Assembly (NCBI RefSeq): GCF_036898095.1
Contig: NC_090744.1
Location: 11,122,920 to 11,186,919 of the forward strand
DNA length: 64,000 nucleotides
Reading direction: 5' to 3'
Source: Palaemon carinicauda
Taxonomy: Eukaryota; Arthropoda; Malacostraca; Decapoda; Palaemonidae
Below the pieces are notes generated by a model. That model made no database searches. It worked only from the letters and a program-made list of their open reading frames with translations, and was not told the origin of the DNA. The position numbers were made by a program, and so were the translations under genes. Positions 1 through 10,233 of this stretch are shown here, piece after piece. Numbering within the stretch: position 1 is the stretch's first letter; every line of letters begins with the position of its first letter.

Positions 1-136
1 TATTTATTTTAATGTTGTAACTCTTCTTAGAATATTCTGTTTTCCTTTTTTCCATTCCTCACTGGGCTGTTTTCCCTGTTGGAGCCTCTGGGTTTATAGC
101 ATTCTGCTTTTACAACTAGGATTGTGGCTTGGCTTG

Positions 137-138
<2 letters not shown>
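1..138 (+). repeat. Dispersed repeat family A, 3' tail fragment
   Basis: This is the 3' part of the commonest dispersed family in the window. Its hallmarks are a segment reading 'ggagcc..tgggtttatagcat', then 'caactaggattgtggcttgg', then a simple-sequence tail. Here the tail runs directly into an AT microsatellite instead of the usual (AAT)n. The same segment recurs at 3838, 12283, 14213, 20450, 25272, 34655 and 40777. The window begins inside the copy. Confidence 0.75.

Positions 139-219
<81 letters not shown>
139..219. repeat. (AT)n microsatellite
   Basis: About 40 uninterrupted AT dinucleotides directly follow a family A tail. The array probably grew from the simple-sequence 3' end of that retroposon. 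Confidence 0.97.
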
Positions 220-221
<2 letters not shown>

Positions 222-399
222 CTGTTTTACATATGTTTGTACCTGGTTTGTATTTCCTTACAATGAGTAGCTTCAGAAAAATAATAAAAATAAAAAATAA
301 TTTTTTAACAAGTAAAATTATTTTAATTTGGAAACATAATCAAGCCAGATGTTAAGATAACAACAGATAATATAAATAAATTTGAAAAAAAGCCAAAAA

Positions 400-2490
400 A
401 ATTTCTTTCTCTTGGTTAAGATTCTTCATCAAAATACCTATAGTCTGAACTTTAGAATTCTTTCATATAAAATATAATTTTTAGAGAATATTACTACAAA
501 ATCCCTTTATATCATAGAGGAATATGTATTAGATGAAATTAATGTTTTATTTGGCTGTAAAATTAGAAATCATGAAGGATTTTAGTCATCTTGTTTGGTA
601 ATACAAGTGGTAAAGCATTTTCCAAGGGTGATGGTGACGTGTCAAAAATAGAATTTGGTGTTATGGCTTATAAAATATTAATAAGCCTTTATAAAGGCAA
701 TGGTAAGTCTTAAAATATAATACGATTAGTCATTTAATGATATTCCAATCTAGAGACAGTTATATATAGGTGAAAACATTAAAAAATCGAGGTTTCTTGT
801 TAGCAGACGAATTTATTTTTGGAAACGAAACTAAATTATTAAGATAAAACATTACTAATTGTCTATTTGCAATTTATAAACTTAATTTTCAATTTTTTGG
901 ATATTGTTCATCTATTCTAATAAATGGTTTATCGATATATATTATTCATAATAGGCTTGTAATCTCAAAAAATTCATGGACACATTGACGGTATGGCCAC
1001 CTGTTGACTGTAAAAGTAACTAAAATATTGCAAAAAAATTTAATACTAGTTGCAACTTTGTACAGTATATCAAAGAGGCTTTTTTATCCAAGACATACAC
1101 TATTTAATCATTGCAATGTAAGACGAATATATTAAGAAATAGTATTACTTTTCTTTGGAGTAATAATGTACTCAATTGCTAAGAGGAAAACTATTTAAAA
1201 ATTGAATTTAAAAAACTATCAGTAACTTTTGTATATGAGAGTATTCATTGAAATACCTATTGTCTTAAGTTTTAAATTTCTTTATATAGAATATATTTTA
1301 TGTATAATAATAATACAAAACATTTATTTTTTTAATAGATTTTTTTTAGCTACTAATAATGATCTATTTGATTGTAAAATTAGAAATCTTAAAGGTGTTT
1401 TGCTAATCATATTTGGTAAAATAGATAGCAAAGGGAATTCTGAAACAGAGTCAGCAACTTGTGTTACCAGAAGAAATGTGCGAAATACCTTCAAGAATTT
1501 TAATTTTACAATCAAATAGGACTTTGATGGTATCTAAAAGAATTTAAAACTTTATAAATGTATTTTATGTTAGTTCTGTGCATAAAATATATTTTATATA
1601 CAAGAATTTTAAAACTTGAACAATAGCCATTTTGATGACTAAAATGGGCAAGGTTGGAGTTGCTAGAAGTGGCTAGTAAATTTTCTATTTTAGTTCTCTT
1701 CTCAGTATTTATCTTCACAATTGGATATATTATAACTCCAAATAAAAGTAATTTTATTTTCTAATGTATTCGTCTTATATTGCAATGATAGGATATTGCA
1801 TGTCTTGCAATAAATACCTTCTTCTGGATATACAAGGTTGCAAGATAGTATCAAATATGTGTCTACATAAATAGTTAGCTTTACTGCCAATAGGTGTCCA
1901 TACCATCGCCGTGTCCATGAATTTCTTGAGATTACGAACCTATAATGAATAATAAATATCGATAAATAATAAAATAGAATATAGGAACATTAGTATCAAA
2001 ATTAAAGCTGGAATTTACATGATAGAATGGGCCAATTTATAAGATATTGTTTTCTTAATTTAGTTTAGTTTCCCTAAATAAATTCGTCTGCTAATAATAA
2101 ATCTCTATTTTTAAGGTTTTCATCTATATATAGCCATCTTTAGGATGGGATATTCATTAATGATTAACTGTATTAAATTCTAAGACTTAAAATTGCCTTT
2201 AAAATGGTATATTAATGTTTTATAAGCCATAACACCAAAGTTTTTTTGCCACGTCACCATTAGCATTCTGAAAATGCTTTTTCCACTTGTATTACCAAAC
2301 AAGATGACTAGAAACCCTTCATGAGTTCTAAATTTACAGTGAAATAAAACATAAATGGGATATAACACATTCCATTTCTTGTATATAATTTTATTTTGTA
2401 CTTGTTTACAAAAGAATATATTTTATATGAAAGAATTGTAAAGCTCAGACTATAGTTTTTTTTTTATGAATGAGCCTTACAAGAGAAAAG
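400..2490. repeat. ~2 kb imperfect palindrome (giant inverted repeat)
   Basis: Left-arm landmarks reappear in reverse complement, in reverse order and at matching distances. The segment at 554-600 (gctgtaaaattagaaatc) pairs with 2296-2342. 'gcagacgaattt' at 803 pairs with 'aaattcgtctgc' ending at 2091. 'ttcatggacaca' at 973 pairs with 'gtgtccatgaa' ending near 1922. 'tttgattgtaaa' at 1369 pairs with 'tttacaatcaaa' ending at 1517. Coordinate sums stay near 2890, so the symmetry centre is about 1445. The arms are about 1 kb and diverged. The motif at 554 also recurs in direct orientation near 1370, so the arm is itself a partial tandem. No long ORF or recognisable transposase is present. It could be a foldback element or an inverted duplication. 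Confidence 0.75.
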
Positions 2491-2613
2491 CAGCAAGCAG
2501 TTTTAACTTATTTATATTATCAATTTCTATTTTAACAATTGAATAAATCCTGACTATAAGTTAAAGTAATTTTATTTTTTAATATGTTCGTCCTATATTA
2601 CTGTGTCCACAAA

Positions 2614-2614
2614 A

Positions 2615-2674
<60 letters not shown>
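2614..2674. repeat. (ATT)n microsatellite
   Basis: About 20 uninterrupted ATT units. No family A tail is obvious beside it. Confidence 0.95.
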
Positions 2675-2675
<1 letters not shown>

Positions 2676-2805
2676 AGAAACACTAAGGGAGATTTAATGA
2701 AAAAAAACTATAAAATATCTTGAGATTAGACTATAAAGAGTTACTCAAGTTAAATTCATATAACATTATAAAGAATAAACTTTAAATACGTCCCAAGATT
2801 ACTAG

Positions 2806-2970
2806 ATGAGCCGTTGTAAAGATGAACCTGAAAGGTATGACAGTTTGAGCCAGAACATGGCCACCGCTCAGGAGCTCACTGGAACTGTCAGTCAGTCTGA
2901 AAACAGTGAAATACGGAAGGTTTTAATTCCACTTTCTTACGCCACTTGTCCTGCCCAAAAATGCCGTTAT
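2806..2970 (+). CDS. Candidate first coding exon of an unidentified host gene
   Basis: An ATG opens a 55-codon frame (begins MSRCKDEPERYDS, ends CPAQKCRY) that runs straight into GTAAGTG at 2971, a near-consensus splice donor in phase 0. The block is visibly less AT-rich and more codon-like than its flanks. If the donor is ignored the frame continues only to 3051 and becomes AT-rich and non-protein-like, which supports an exon end at 2970. The peptide is polar, has no motif I recognise, and shows no signal peptide or membrane segment. The ATG follows TTACTAG, so an internal exon with a weak acceptor is also possible. The next plausible plus-strand acceptor-bounded exon seen is at 22195. Function unknown; this may be chance. 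Confidence 0.35.
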
Positions 2971-3051
2971 GTAAGTGATTTCCTAATCTTTTTGGATGGT
3001 ATACATACATCCCATCCATACTGTCAAATAAGTGGTGTATACATGATGTAG

Positions 3052-3746
3052 GAAATTGTGACAACAATGCCCGTTCCTTCTATATCGTATTTATTTAAAT
3101 TTGCATAATGCTCTGTCAAAGGTGTCTGTCACGTTCGGGCTGAAGTCATGTCAAATGAAACTAACCATTTTTAATTAGTAATGTAAATTATCCAGTGGGA
3201 AGTAACCCTTTATGGCCACGGGTAGCCATTTCAGTAAAGCCCATTTCCTATAGGATATAGATATATATTTCTAAAACAATTCATTTGTGACGGGAACGAG
3301 TGTCATTTTCGAAGGGAGCGTAATTTTTTTATATAAGAAAAAGTAGTTTTTTTTTCCTAGGTTACATTGCCCTGTAATACAGTAAAATATCCTAAATGTT
3401 GATAAGTTATAGTTTATATGACGTATTTGTTTAACCTTAAATCTCGAGGTATTCGATTTTCATTATTCGTTACTTATCATAAGTTCATCTCTTTTGCTCA
3501 CTAGGCTATTTCTAATTTTAATATCAATTGGTAGGCTTACGGTTTTAGTGTATATACGCTTACGTTTTTCATTTGCAAAGGTCAACAAATAGACGCGTTT
3601 CATATTGCAAATGTTTTCTTGCTTACTGCATTAAAATGTAAAATTTATTAAGAGCATTTATTATGAATTTTTATACAATTTAAGAGATTTGATTTCATTT
3701 GGGTTTGCCTCCAAATGTTTATGTTGAGAACCCTCTGTATTAAAAA

Positions 3747-3750
<4 letters not shown>
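3052..3750. other. AT-rich non-coding stretch, nothing recognised
   Basis: No ORF, tandem array or repeat-family landmark was recognised here. If the exon at 2806 is real this would be its first intron. Confidence 0.5.

Positions 3751-3751
<1 letters not shown>

Positions 3752-3789
<38 letters not shown>
3752..3789. repeat. (AT)n microsatellite
   Basis: About 19 AT units, lying about 50 bp before a family A copy in reverse orientation. Confidence 0.95.
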
Positions 3790-3791
<2 letters not shown>

Positions 3792-3837
3792 CTATATATA
3801 TTTTCATTAAAATTATAATTATAATTATTATAATTAA

Positions 3838-3990
3838 TTGCTAAGCTATAACCCTAGTGGGAAAAGCAGGATACTATAAGCCCAGGGGCTCCAATAGGGA
3901 AAATACCCCAGTGTGAGGAAAGAAAATAAGGAAAAATTTGAATATTTTAAGGTATTTATAAAGTATGTTACTGTTTTGGGTATAGAAAAT
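3838..3990 (-). repeat. Dispersed repeat family A, reverse-orientation tail
   Basis: The segment reads 'ctaagctataaccctagtg', then 'aagcaggatactataagcc', then 'aggggctccaatagggaaaa'. This is the reverse complement of the family A 3' end. It is followed by the family's AT-rich 'aaggaaaa..tattttaag' section and is then lost by divergence. Confidence 0.8.
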
Positions 3991-4194
3991 GTCGCCTGAT
4001 TGCCGTTGTGCCAGAGTTGTAATAAGTCGAGAGGATGTCCTAACCTAAGGCATGCCCACCTAACCCTACATTGATTGCCAAGTCTTTTAGCCTAGTGAAT
4101 ATGGCCTAACCTACTGTAGGGTTCTCCCTACCTAACCCTACTTCATTTGCTGTGTCCCCTTTACCATAAGGGATCACTGAAATCATATTAGAAA

Positions 4195-4400
4195 TCATAG
4201 AAAGACATGAATTAGTAGCAAGGGTAGAATGTAAACTGTGTGGGGGCAGAAACTGAAGACCTCTCTCATTTCATTCTTTACTGTCCAGACCTTAGCGACG
4301 AGAGAAGGAAAATATTAAAGAACTACAGGGTTGTTGTGGCGGGTGTGGTAACGTCTGACTGGTGAACTGGAAAGGCGAAACTAAACTGATACTTTGATAT
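4195..4400 (+). pseudogene. LINE ORF2 C-terminal zinc-knuckle fragment
   Basis: Two adjacent frames give ECKLCGG and then TEDLSHFILYCPDLSDERR. Together they match the C-x2-C..H-x4-C finger found at the C-terminus of many Jockey/R1/CR1-type non-LTR retrotransposon ORF2 proteins. A frameshift lies near the TGA at about 4245. Only this C-terminal scrap survives and it is a pseudogene. Assignment to a clade is not possible from this length. Confidence 0.55.
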
Positions 4401-4599
4401 ATGAACCATATATTTTTCCTACTATATCTTGTGTTTTATGCATTTCTGACTTTTATTATTGGGACAAACCACCCATTCATGAGTTTTTGGACCCCCTTTG
4501 TACAAAGACAATTACAGGGGACACCAGTCAGAAAACAGGTTTTTTTTGGGGGGGGGGTGAGGAAAGGCCAAAAATGACTGATTTGCAGCAATAATAATA

Positions 4600-5636
4600 G
4601 TCAGAAATACAAAATAAACACAAGATAACCAGTTGGAAAAATATATGGTTCATGTAAGTGGATGAAAATTAAAAGTATCACAATTTTCTATGATTCACTT
4701 ATGTCCTCCTAAAGGGGGTTTGGTCGGCCGTGGCTCACTTTGCTTGCAAATAAGCGTAATCTCACTGCTCCTATGTTCTGGCAAGCGGCACACGGATGTG
4801 TGCTGTGTACTCCACCCTCGGGGTCACTTTCGGTTATTTTTTTTTTTACTTTCACATGAGCAACAAAAGCTATAGGCCTATACTGAGCGGAGAGCATTTT
4901 TATCCTAATCAATTGCTGATATAGATTAAATTACACTAAATTTTGAAATAGATTTTACTTTCCTCTTGGAGATGTCTTTCCATGATTGTAGTATAGTATA
5001 GTTGAAACTGAAAGTTAGGGTGGAAAAACTTACCTGTTGTATAACAACATCTGGGAACTTGTGCATAAATATTTGGAAGCTAGTAATTGGTTAAAGAAAC
5101 TAGGTAATAATTACATTATTGTAAATACTCAGAAAACTTCCCAATGCATGCGCAATAACTCGCAATCAGTCTCTCAAATGTAAACAATGTCCTTGGAATG
5201 AAAAATATACTTCACATTTTAATCAATCGATGCATAAGTTATCATGGGCCAGACCCCATTAAACATAGAGAAAAGGGCAAGCTAGCCAGCACTCGCCCTT
5301 TCTTACAGTGAATTCCAATTTAGTAATTAAAGTATCATATATTAACCCTGAAAACAATGAAAAGTGTAAATTTTGTTAGTGATAGTATTAAAGAAGTCTT
5401 ATCTATGAACAGAGCTCAACAGATTACTGACATTAAATGTAGATCCATATATTTACTTATGCAACGTTCTTCATCACAGGGAGATAGGGTTGATAATTAT
5501 ATTTTAGTTTTAGCTGAATACATGAACTGTAAATTTTTAAAACAGGTCATCTTGTGATTTATCAATTTCAGACCATGATTAGTAGCACGAACCGCAGTTC
5601 CTTTGTTGCACAGTTGCTGGCTTTATATGCAAATAA
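4600..5636. other. Non-coding stretch with little structure
   Basis: No coding region is supported. Positions 4704-4800 loosely resemble 13540-13600 and 16020-16110 (a shared 'gctcactttgctcgc' motif and an 'aagcgg' motif), suggesting fragments of one old repeat. The rest is unassigned. Confidence 0.4.
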
Positions 5637-5942
5637 CCCTTTTACCCCCAGGCTATTTGGAACTTTCCTACCCTTAACCCCAAGGCATTTTTTTTTTTCA
5701 AGAACATTTTGCAATACTGTATATTTTTTTTAAATTGCTCTAACAGCCTTTAATTTTCATCATAGAGAGGTCAGGTTGGTCTCATTCTTTTGGAAAATGC
5801 CTGAAGTTTTTCATAATGTTAACAAAAATATGCAAAAAAGAATGTAAATAGCAGTTTTTTGCAAGGACGTACCAGTACGTCCATAGGGTTAAAGGGATGA
5901 GTTTTGTGAAACGTACCAGTACGTCCATTGGGGGTAAAAGGG
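5637..5942 (+). mobile_element. TTAA-target MITE, copy a
   Basis: The element begins CCCTTTTACCCCCA and ends in the inverted form TGGGGGTAAAAGGG. The right flank is TTAA (5943-5946); the left flank is ATAA, a one-base-decayed TTAA. The inside holds the conserved 'gaggtcaggttggtctcatt' segment. At one end there are two GTACC-AGTACGT palindromes, each followed by a TIR-like stretch. The TTAA target and CCC start are the piggyBac-superfamily signature. There is no transposase, so it is non-autonomous. Confidence 0.85.
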
Positions 5943-6014
5943 TTAAACATTCCTGGTAGTCATTTATGCATCTGGCAAAAGGTAATGGATGTGTACACTA
6001 TCCATCATCTTCTT

Positions 6015-6185
6015 TCCCACCGTTATCCCTACATTAATGGGTCAGTTGCCTGATGCGCCTTCTCCGATGCCTTTGGTCAAAGGCATCCTCTTCCACTAAA
6101 CCTCTTTTCTCCATATCATCCCTGACCTTGAGGACATCTAATTCTATGCCTTCCACTTGATCTTCTCCCCCTAATAGGTTTATCC
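6015..6185 (-). pseudogene. LINE reverse transcriptase C-terminal remnant
   Basis: The minus strand reads RDDMEKRGLVEEDAFDQRH followed by an arginine-rich stretch. This resembles the conserved 'D...RGL..EDA.DR..WR' end of RT C-terminal regions in many invertebrate LINEs. Only about 55 codons remain. It runs into the minisatellite at 6209. Confidence 0.5.
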
Positions 6186-6208
6186 GAAGCCCTTCTCACT
6201 CACTCCCC

Positions 6209-6498
6209 ACCATCCATCTATAACACGTGCCCACACCATCCATCCTTAACACGTGCCCGCACCATCCATCCTTAACACGTGCCCATACCATCCTTCCTTA
6301 ACACGTGCCCGCACCATCCATCCTTAACACGTGCCCGCACCATCCATCCTTAACACGTGCCCGCACCATCCATCCTTAACACGTGCCCGCACCATCCATC
6401 CTTAACACGTGCCCGCACCATCCATCCTTAACACGTGCCCCTACCATCCATCCTTAACACGTGCCCACACCATCCATCCTTAACACGTGCCCACACCA
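6209..6498. repeat. 26-bp minisatellite carrying CACGTG in every unit
   Basis: About eleven copies of a 26-bp unit built from 'accatccatcct' plus 'taacacgtgcccgc'. Units differ at one or two bases (cgcacc/cacacc/ctacc). Each unit has the palindrome CACGTG, an E-box core. No gene start is seen beside it. Confidence 0.95.
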
Positions 6499-6853
6499 CT
6501 CTCGGTCGTGACACCCTTATCATCTCAGTAATACTACACTGACATTCTTCTTATTTCATCATTTTCCAATCTTTCAAACAGTGATATTCCCATAAACCAT
6601 CTTAGCTTTCTCATCTGTTCTATCTATTCTCTATCCATGTGGATGATTATTTGTGATATGTCTTTCGAGCAGGAACAGCTATGCTGTACATTTTAGGGAG
6701 CTGAATTATAGATATTGAATAATTGTCGTCGCCAAAATCGAAGATTTTGCGAAGGTTATGGATTCCCTCTGGCGTCATTTGTTTCTGAGCAATTGTACAC
6801 AAAAAGTACGGTTCCGATTTTGACCAAAGTTGGTAGTCGTGATGGTTTGTACC

Positions 6854-7048
6854 TGAAGTATATTTAGATGGAAACGAAACTCAGATAGATCCTTCCTGAA
6901 TGACTTTATTTTTAAGACTAATTTATAATGATATACAGTTTAAAAGAAGACAAGATAGTTAGGGTAGTTATGCTTAATGAGTAGTAAGTATCTGTAAACA
7001 CAAATATAACCTCTTGTAATAGGTAGTTATCAACATAAATACATAACA
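6854..7048 (-). repeat. Ty3/gypsy 3' LTR
   Basis: The 195-bp repeat matches 11301-11498 nearly base for base; the main difference is an AAC missing near 6965. On the minus strand an AATAAA signal (complement near 6905-6912) sits in the expected R/U5 area. It is preceded by the polypurine tract. Confidence 0.95.
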
Positions 7049-7060
7049 CCTTTTCCCCTC
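7049..7060 (-). promoter_or_regulatory. Polypurine tract of the Ty3/gypsy element
   Basis: The minus strand reads GAGGGGAAAAGG immediately before the 3' LTR. This is the expected place and composition for priming plus-strand DNA synthesis. Confidence 0.85.
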
Positions 7061-7170
7061 GTGAAAAAGAATGAAAGTTTAAAGCAAATAAAAGGATAAA
7101 CAATCAATAATTAAATGGTGGCATAGCTTCGAATAAATAATACAAAACATGCATAATATTATTAATCATT

Positions 7171-9246
7171 TTACATTCTAAAATAGTCAGGTGGTCTACT
7201 TTGTCTGCTAGACCTTCGAAGTTTTGGTAATTCAGATATCGATCCATCAGGTGAGTCATCAGAAGGTTTACCATTTTCATTTCCCGATAATTTTTCTGCA
7301 GCTGCCGCCTCCTTTTCTTCTACATTGGGGATTTCATTCTTCTCTGCACCTGCAACTTCATCACCTAACTCTTCACGAGTATTTATGAACTCTTTTGGTA
7401 ATGGCGGGTCTGGATAGCTGATCAACTCTGAAAAATCACGTGCTAAGAGTTCACTTTTGCTATCTTGAGAGTCATTGGAGATCAGTCTCATTTGATCAAT
7501 ATGCCTCTTCCATATTAAGTTACCGTCCACTTGTACATTGTATGTACATGGACCCAATTTAAGAACCACAACTCCTCGAGTCCATATGCCCTTCTTGGTA
7601 TTTTGACGATAATCCCGAACCAGTACCACGTCCCCTATATCGAGTTCCCTCATTGGTTTCTCGTTCTCTGAGGCTTTTCTTTCAATTCTCTGAGATGCAT
7701 CTGGGTGTATTAAATCAAGGCGAGTGCGCAACTGCCGACCCATGAGCTCTGCAGGCGTGCGCTTTGTTGTACAGTGAGGTGTAGTTCGGTAAGTCAGTAG
7801 AAATTGACACAACTTGGTATTTAAAGATGTATTACACGATTGCAATGTTCTCATCGCCCTTTTCATTCCTTGTTTGAATGTTCTTAGTGTATTTTCGGCC
7901 TGCCCATTACTGCTTGGGTGATAAGCGGGTATCAGTATATGCTTTACACCATTTTGGGTCATGAACTCTTTAAATTCCTCAGCCACAAACTGTCTTCCAT
8001 TATCAGACACGAGCTCTACACAAACCCCATGCTGAGCAAATACCCGCCGCATGATCTCGATGGTATTCATAGTTGTAATTGATTTCATTGGGTGTACTTC
8101 TGGCCATTTTGAAAATGCGTCAATCACAATGAGGTACATTTGTCCCAGGAATGGTCCTGCGAAATCAACATGTACTCTTTTCCACGGACCGGAAGGCCAT
8201 TTCCACGGATTACCCTCAGCACGAGTCGGCATTGGCTGAGTAGCCTGACAAGCCGAGCACCCTTGCACAGTGTTTTCAATATCTTGATCGATATTCGGCC
8301 ACCACACATGCAAGCGAGCTAATCCCTTCATCCTAACAATCCCCGGATGACCACCATGTAGCTCTTCTAAGATTTGAGTTCTATATCTAGACGGTATTAC
8401 CACCCTGGCACCCCATAGAAGACATCCCTCTTCAATTGAAAACTCACGCTGACGGCTATGGAAGGGTTTCAGTTCCTGTGCAACGTCCTCAGAGTCTGGC
8501 CATCCACTTCTTGTGTAATATAAAGCTCTAGCCAGTACAGCATCATGCAAAGTTTCCCTTGCAACAGATTTCGCAGTTACAGGAAGAGAGTTCACCTGGT
8601 GCCTGTTAAATGCAGTTGCTTCTTGTGTCCAGTTTACAAGCTTATCTGATGCATCGGAGTCACAATCTGGTAAAGGCAACCGTGAGAGTGCATCAGCATT
8701 TCCATTGTCAGTTGAACGACGTAATTCAATGTCATAATCATAAGCTGCTAACTGTATAGCCCAGCGTTGTATTCTTGCAGCTGCAAGGACTGGAATGCCC
8801 TTCCTGGGTCCCAGAATGTATGACAGTGGTTTGTTGTCTGTAATAAGGGTGAATTTACGACCATATAAATATTGATGAAACTTCCGTAGTCCAAAGATGA
8901 TTGCCAAACCCTCACGCTCAATTTGGGAATAGTTACGTTCAGTGGGTGTTAACATCCTTGATGCATAAGCAATTGGTCTCTCTCCGTTACTGGTGATATG
9001 GGAAAGCATTGCTCCAAGTCCTTTGGGTGATGCATCTACTGCCAACGTCACAGGTTTACTCAAATCATAGTGCACTAATACTCCTGTTTCAGTGGTCAGC
9101 ATTTTTTTAATCTCGGAAAAAGCTCTTTCACACTCTACTGACCAATGCCATTTTCTGTCTTTATGCAGTAATTCAGTGAGAGGTGCTGCGACTAATGAGA
9201 GATTTGGCACATAACGACGGTAATGGTTTACCAGCCCCAGGAAGGA
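7171..9246 (-). CDS. pol: Ty3/gypsy pol, 3' part: RT thumb, RNase H, integrase
   Basis: An open frame continues the RT frame after a TAA at 9247-9249. The shorter 679-residue numbering starts at 9210 with an internal GTG that is not a real start. RNase H motifs are VDAS (D59), ERE near 98-100, ITDN (D125) and NADALS (D173). The integrase zinc finger has GHPG (H288), HVWW (H301) and CSAC (C318, C321). The catalytic triad is D349 (VDF), D403 (SDNG) and E439 (GQAEN), with D-x35-E spacing. A C-terminal region then ends in a charged tail. All listed catalytic residues are present, so this half is intact. It would act in reverse transcription and integration of the element's DNA. Confidence 0.95.
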   Translation of the reverse strand, partial: SFLGLVNHYRRYVPNLSLVAAPLTELLHKDRKWHWSVECERAFSEIKKMLTTETGVLVHYDLSKPVTLAVDASPKGLGAMLSHITSNGERPIAYASRMLTPTERNYSQIEREGLAIIFGLRKFHQYLYGRKFTLITDNKPLSYILGPRKGIPVLAAARIQRWAIQLAAYDYDIELRRSTDNGNADALSRLPLPDCDSDASDKLVNWTQEATAFNRHQVNSLPVTAKSVARETLHDAVLARALYYTRSGWPDSEDVAQELKPFHSRQREFSIEEGCLLWGARVVIPSRYRTQILEELHGGHPGIVRMKGLARLHVWWPNIDQDIENTVQGCSACQATQPMPTRAEGNPWKWPSGPWKRVHVDFAGPFLGQMYLIVIDAFSKWPEVHPMKSITTMNTIEIMRRVFAQHGVCVELVSDNGRQFVAEEFKEFMTQNGVKHILIPAYHPSSNGQAENTLRTFKQGMKRAMRTLQSCNTSLNTKLCQFLLTYRTTPHCTTKRTPAELMGRQLRTRLDLIHPDASQRIERKASENEKPMRELDIGDVVLVRDYRQNTKKGIWTRGVVVLKLGPCTYNVQVDGNLIWKRHIDQMRLISNDSQDSKSELLARDFSELISYPDPPLPKEFINTREELGDEVAGAEKNEIPNVEEKEAAAAEKLSGNENGKPSDDSPDGSISELPKLRRSSRQSRPPDYFRM

Positions 9247-9249
9247 TTA
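9247..9249 (-). other. In-frame stop breaking pol
   Basis: A TAA separates the upstream frame (ending PESRSEM) from the downstream frame (continuing SFLGLVNHYRRY) without any frame change. Relatives usually have a lysine codon here, so a single substitution to TAA is likely. Confidence 0.85.
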
Positions 9250-10229
9250 CATTTCAGACCTTGATTCTGGCCTTGGTGCATCCGTGACTGCTGCAATGGC
9301 ATCCTCCGTCATATGGATACCCTCTTCATCCACAATGAAACTCAAATATTTCAAGGAGGGCTTCATAAATTCACATTTCGACAAATTACATTTCAACCCA
9401 TTGATGTGCAACCGCTCAAGTACCTTTTCAAGATTGTGTAAATGTTCAGCTTTGGTTCTCCCAGTAAGACTAATATCATCTATCTTGCATCCACAAGGTA
9501 CTCCTTGCAGAACTTTATCCATTAAAGACTGAAAAAGTTGTGGTGCTGCTGAGACACCATATGGTAAACGGGTATATCTGTACAAACCAAGTGGTGTGTT
9601 GATTGTGACATATTTCCTAGATTCCTCATCTAATTCCACTTGCTGATAAGCTTGTGATAAATCTAACTTTGAGAAAGTTTTTCCACCGTTCAGTCGCTGG
9701 TAAAGTTCATCTGGATTTGGCATTGGATGTTCAGGGTTTTCCACATAACGATTTATGGTGACCTTGAAGTCACCACAGATCCTAATAGAACCATTGTCTT
9801 TTGAAACTGGCACTATCGGTGCCACCCACTCACTATATTCAACTTTCTCAATAATTCCTTTCAAGTCTAGTCTTTTAAGTTCTGCATTCACAGCATCCCT
9901 GATTGCATAAGGAACTGTCCTCGCTTTATAAAAGATTGGTTTTGCATCCTTTCTTACACGAATATGAGCCTTTATATTCTTGGCTGTATCCAGTTTACCA
10001 TCAAAGACATCACCATATTTCCTTAACAGTTCGTCTAACTTTGAGGTTTTCAGAGTACCAGAATATAAATGATTTACAGCTAACTTTTTCCAGTCAAATT
10101 TAGCAAAATGCAGCCAGTCCCTACCGAATAAGGCAGGTCCATTCCCCTGTACCACATACACTGGCACTTCCTCCACTCTGTGTCCATGAACTTCCATAGT
10201 TATGTAACACATCCCGACAACTTCTATTT
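9250..10229 (-). pseudogene. pol: Ty3/gypsy pol, 5' part: protease end and reverse transcriptase
   Basis: Counting from the first ATG (10212), GRDWL near residue 30 is the C-terminal protease motif. RT then follows, with SKLDLSQAY (catalytic D184) and the second catalytic box at 243-246, which reads KIDD where Y-x-D-D is usual. The two aspartates remain but the tyrosine is replaced by lysine. Other RT landmarks are the LPYG(V)SAAP segment near 216-224 and the KCEF.K segment. The frame joins gag-protease only by a one-base shift and ends at the TAA of 9247. This is the polymerase that copies element RNA to DNA. Confidence 0.92.
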
Positions 10230-10233
10230 TTTT
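10227..10233 (-). other. Frameshift point in a 7-base homopolymer
   Basis: Seven T on the plus strand (seven A in the coding sense) mark the switch between the frame carrying DTGAS and the frame carrying the rest of protease and RT. Pol is +1 relative to gag. Removing one A would join them. This could be an indel mutation, an assembly homopolymer error or programmed shifting. Confidence 0.7.

Noticed and set aside
10227..10233. Programmed frameshift in the gypsy element
   Set aside because: The switch lies inside the protease domain rather than at a gag-pol border, and a -1 slip on the A run would meet TAG at once. An indel or homopolymer error is likelier, though +1 shifting is not excluded.
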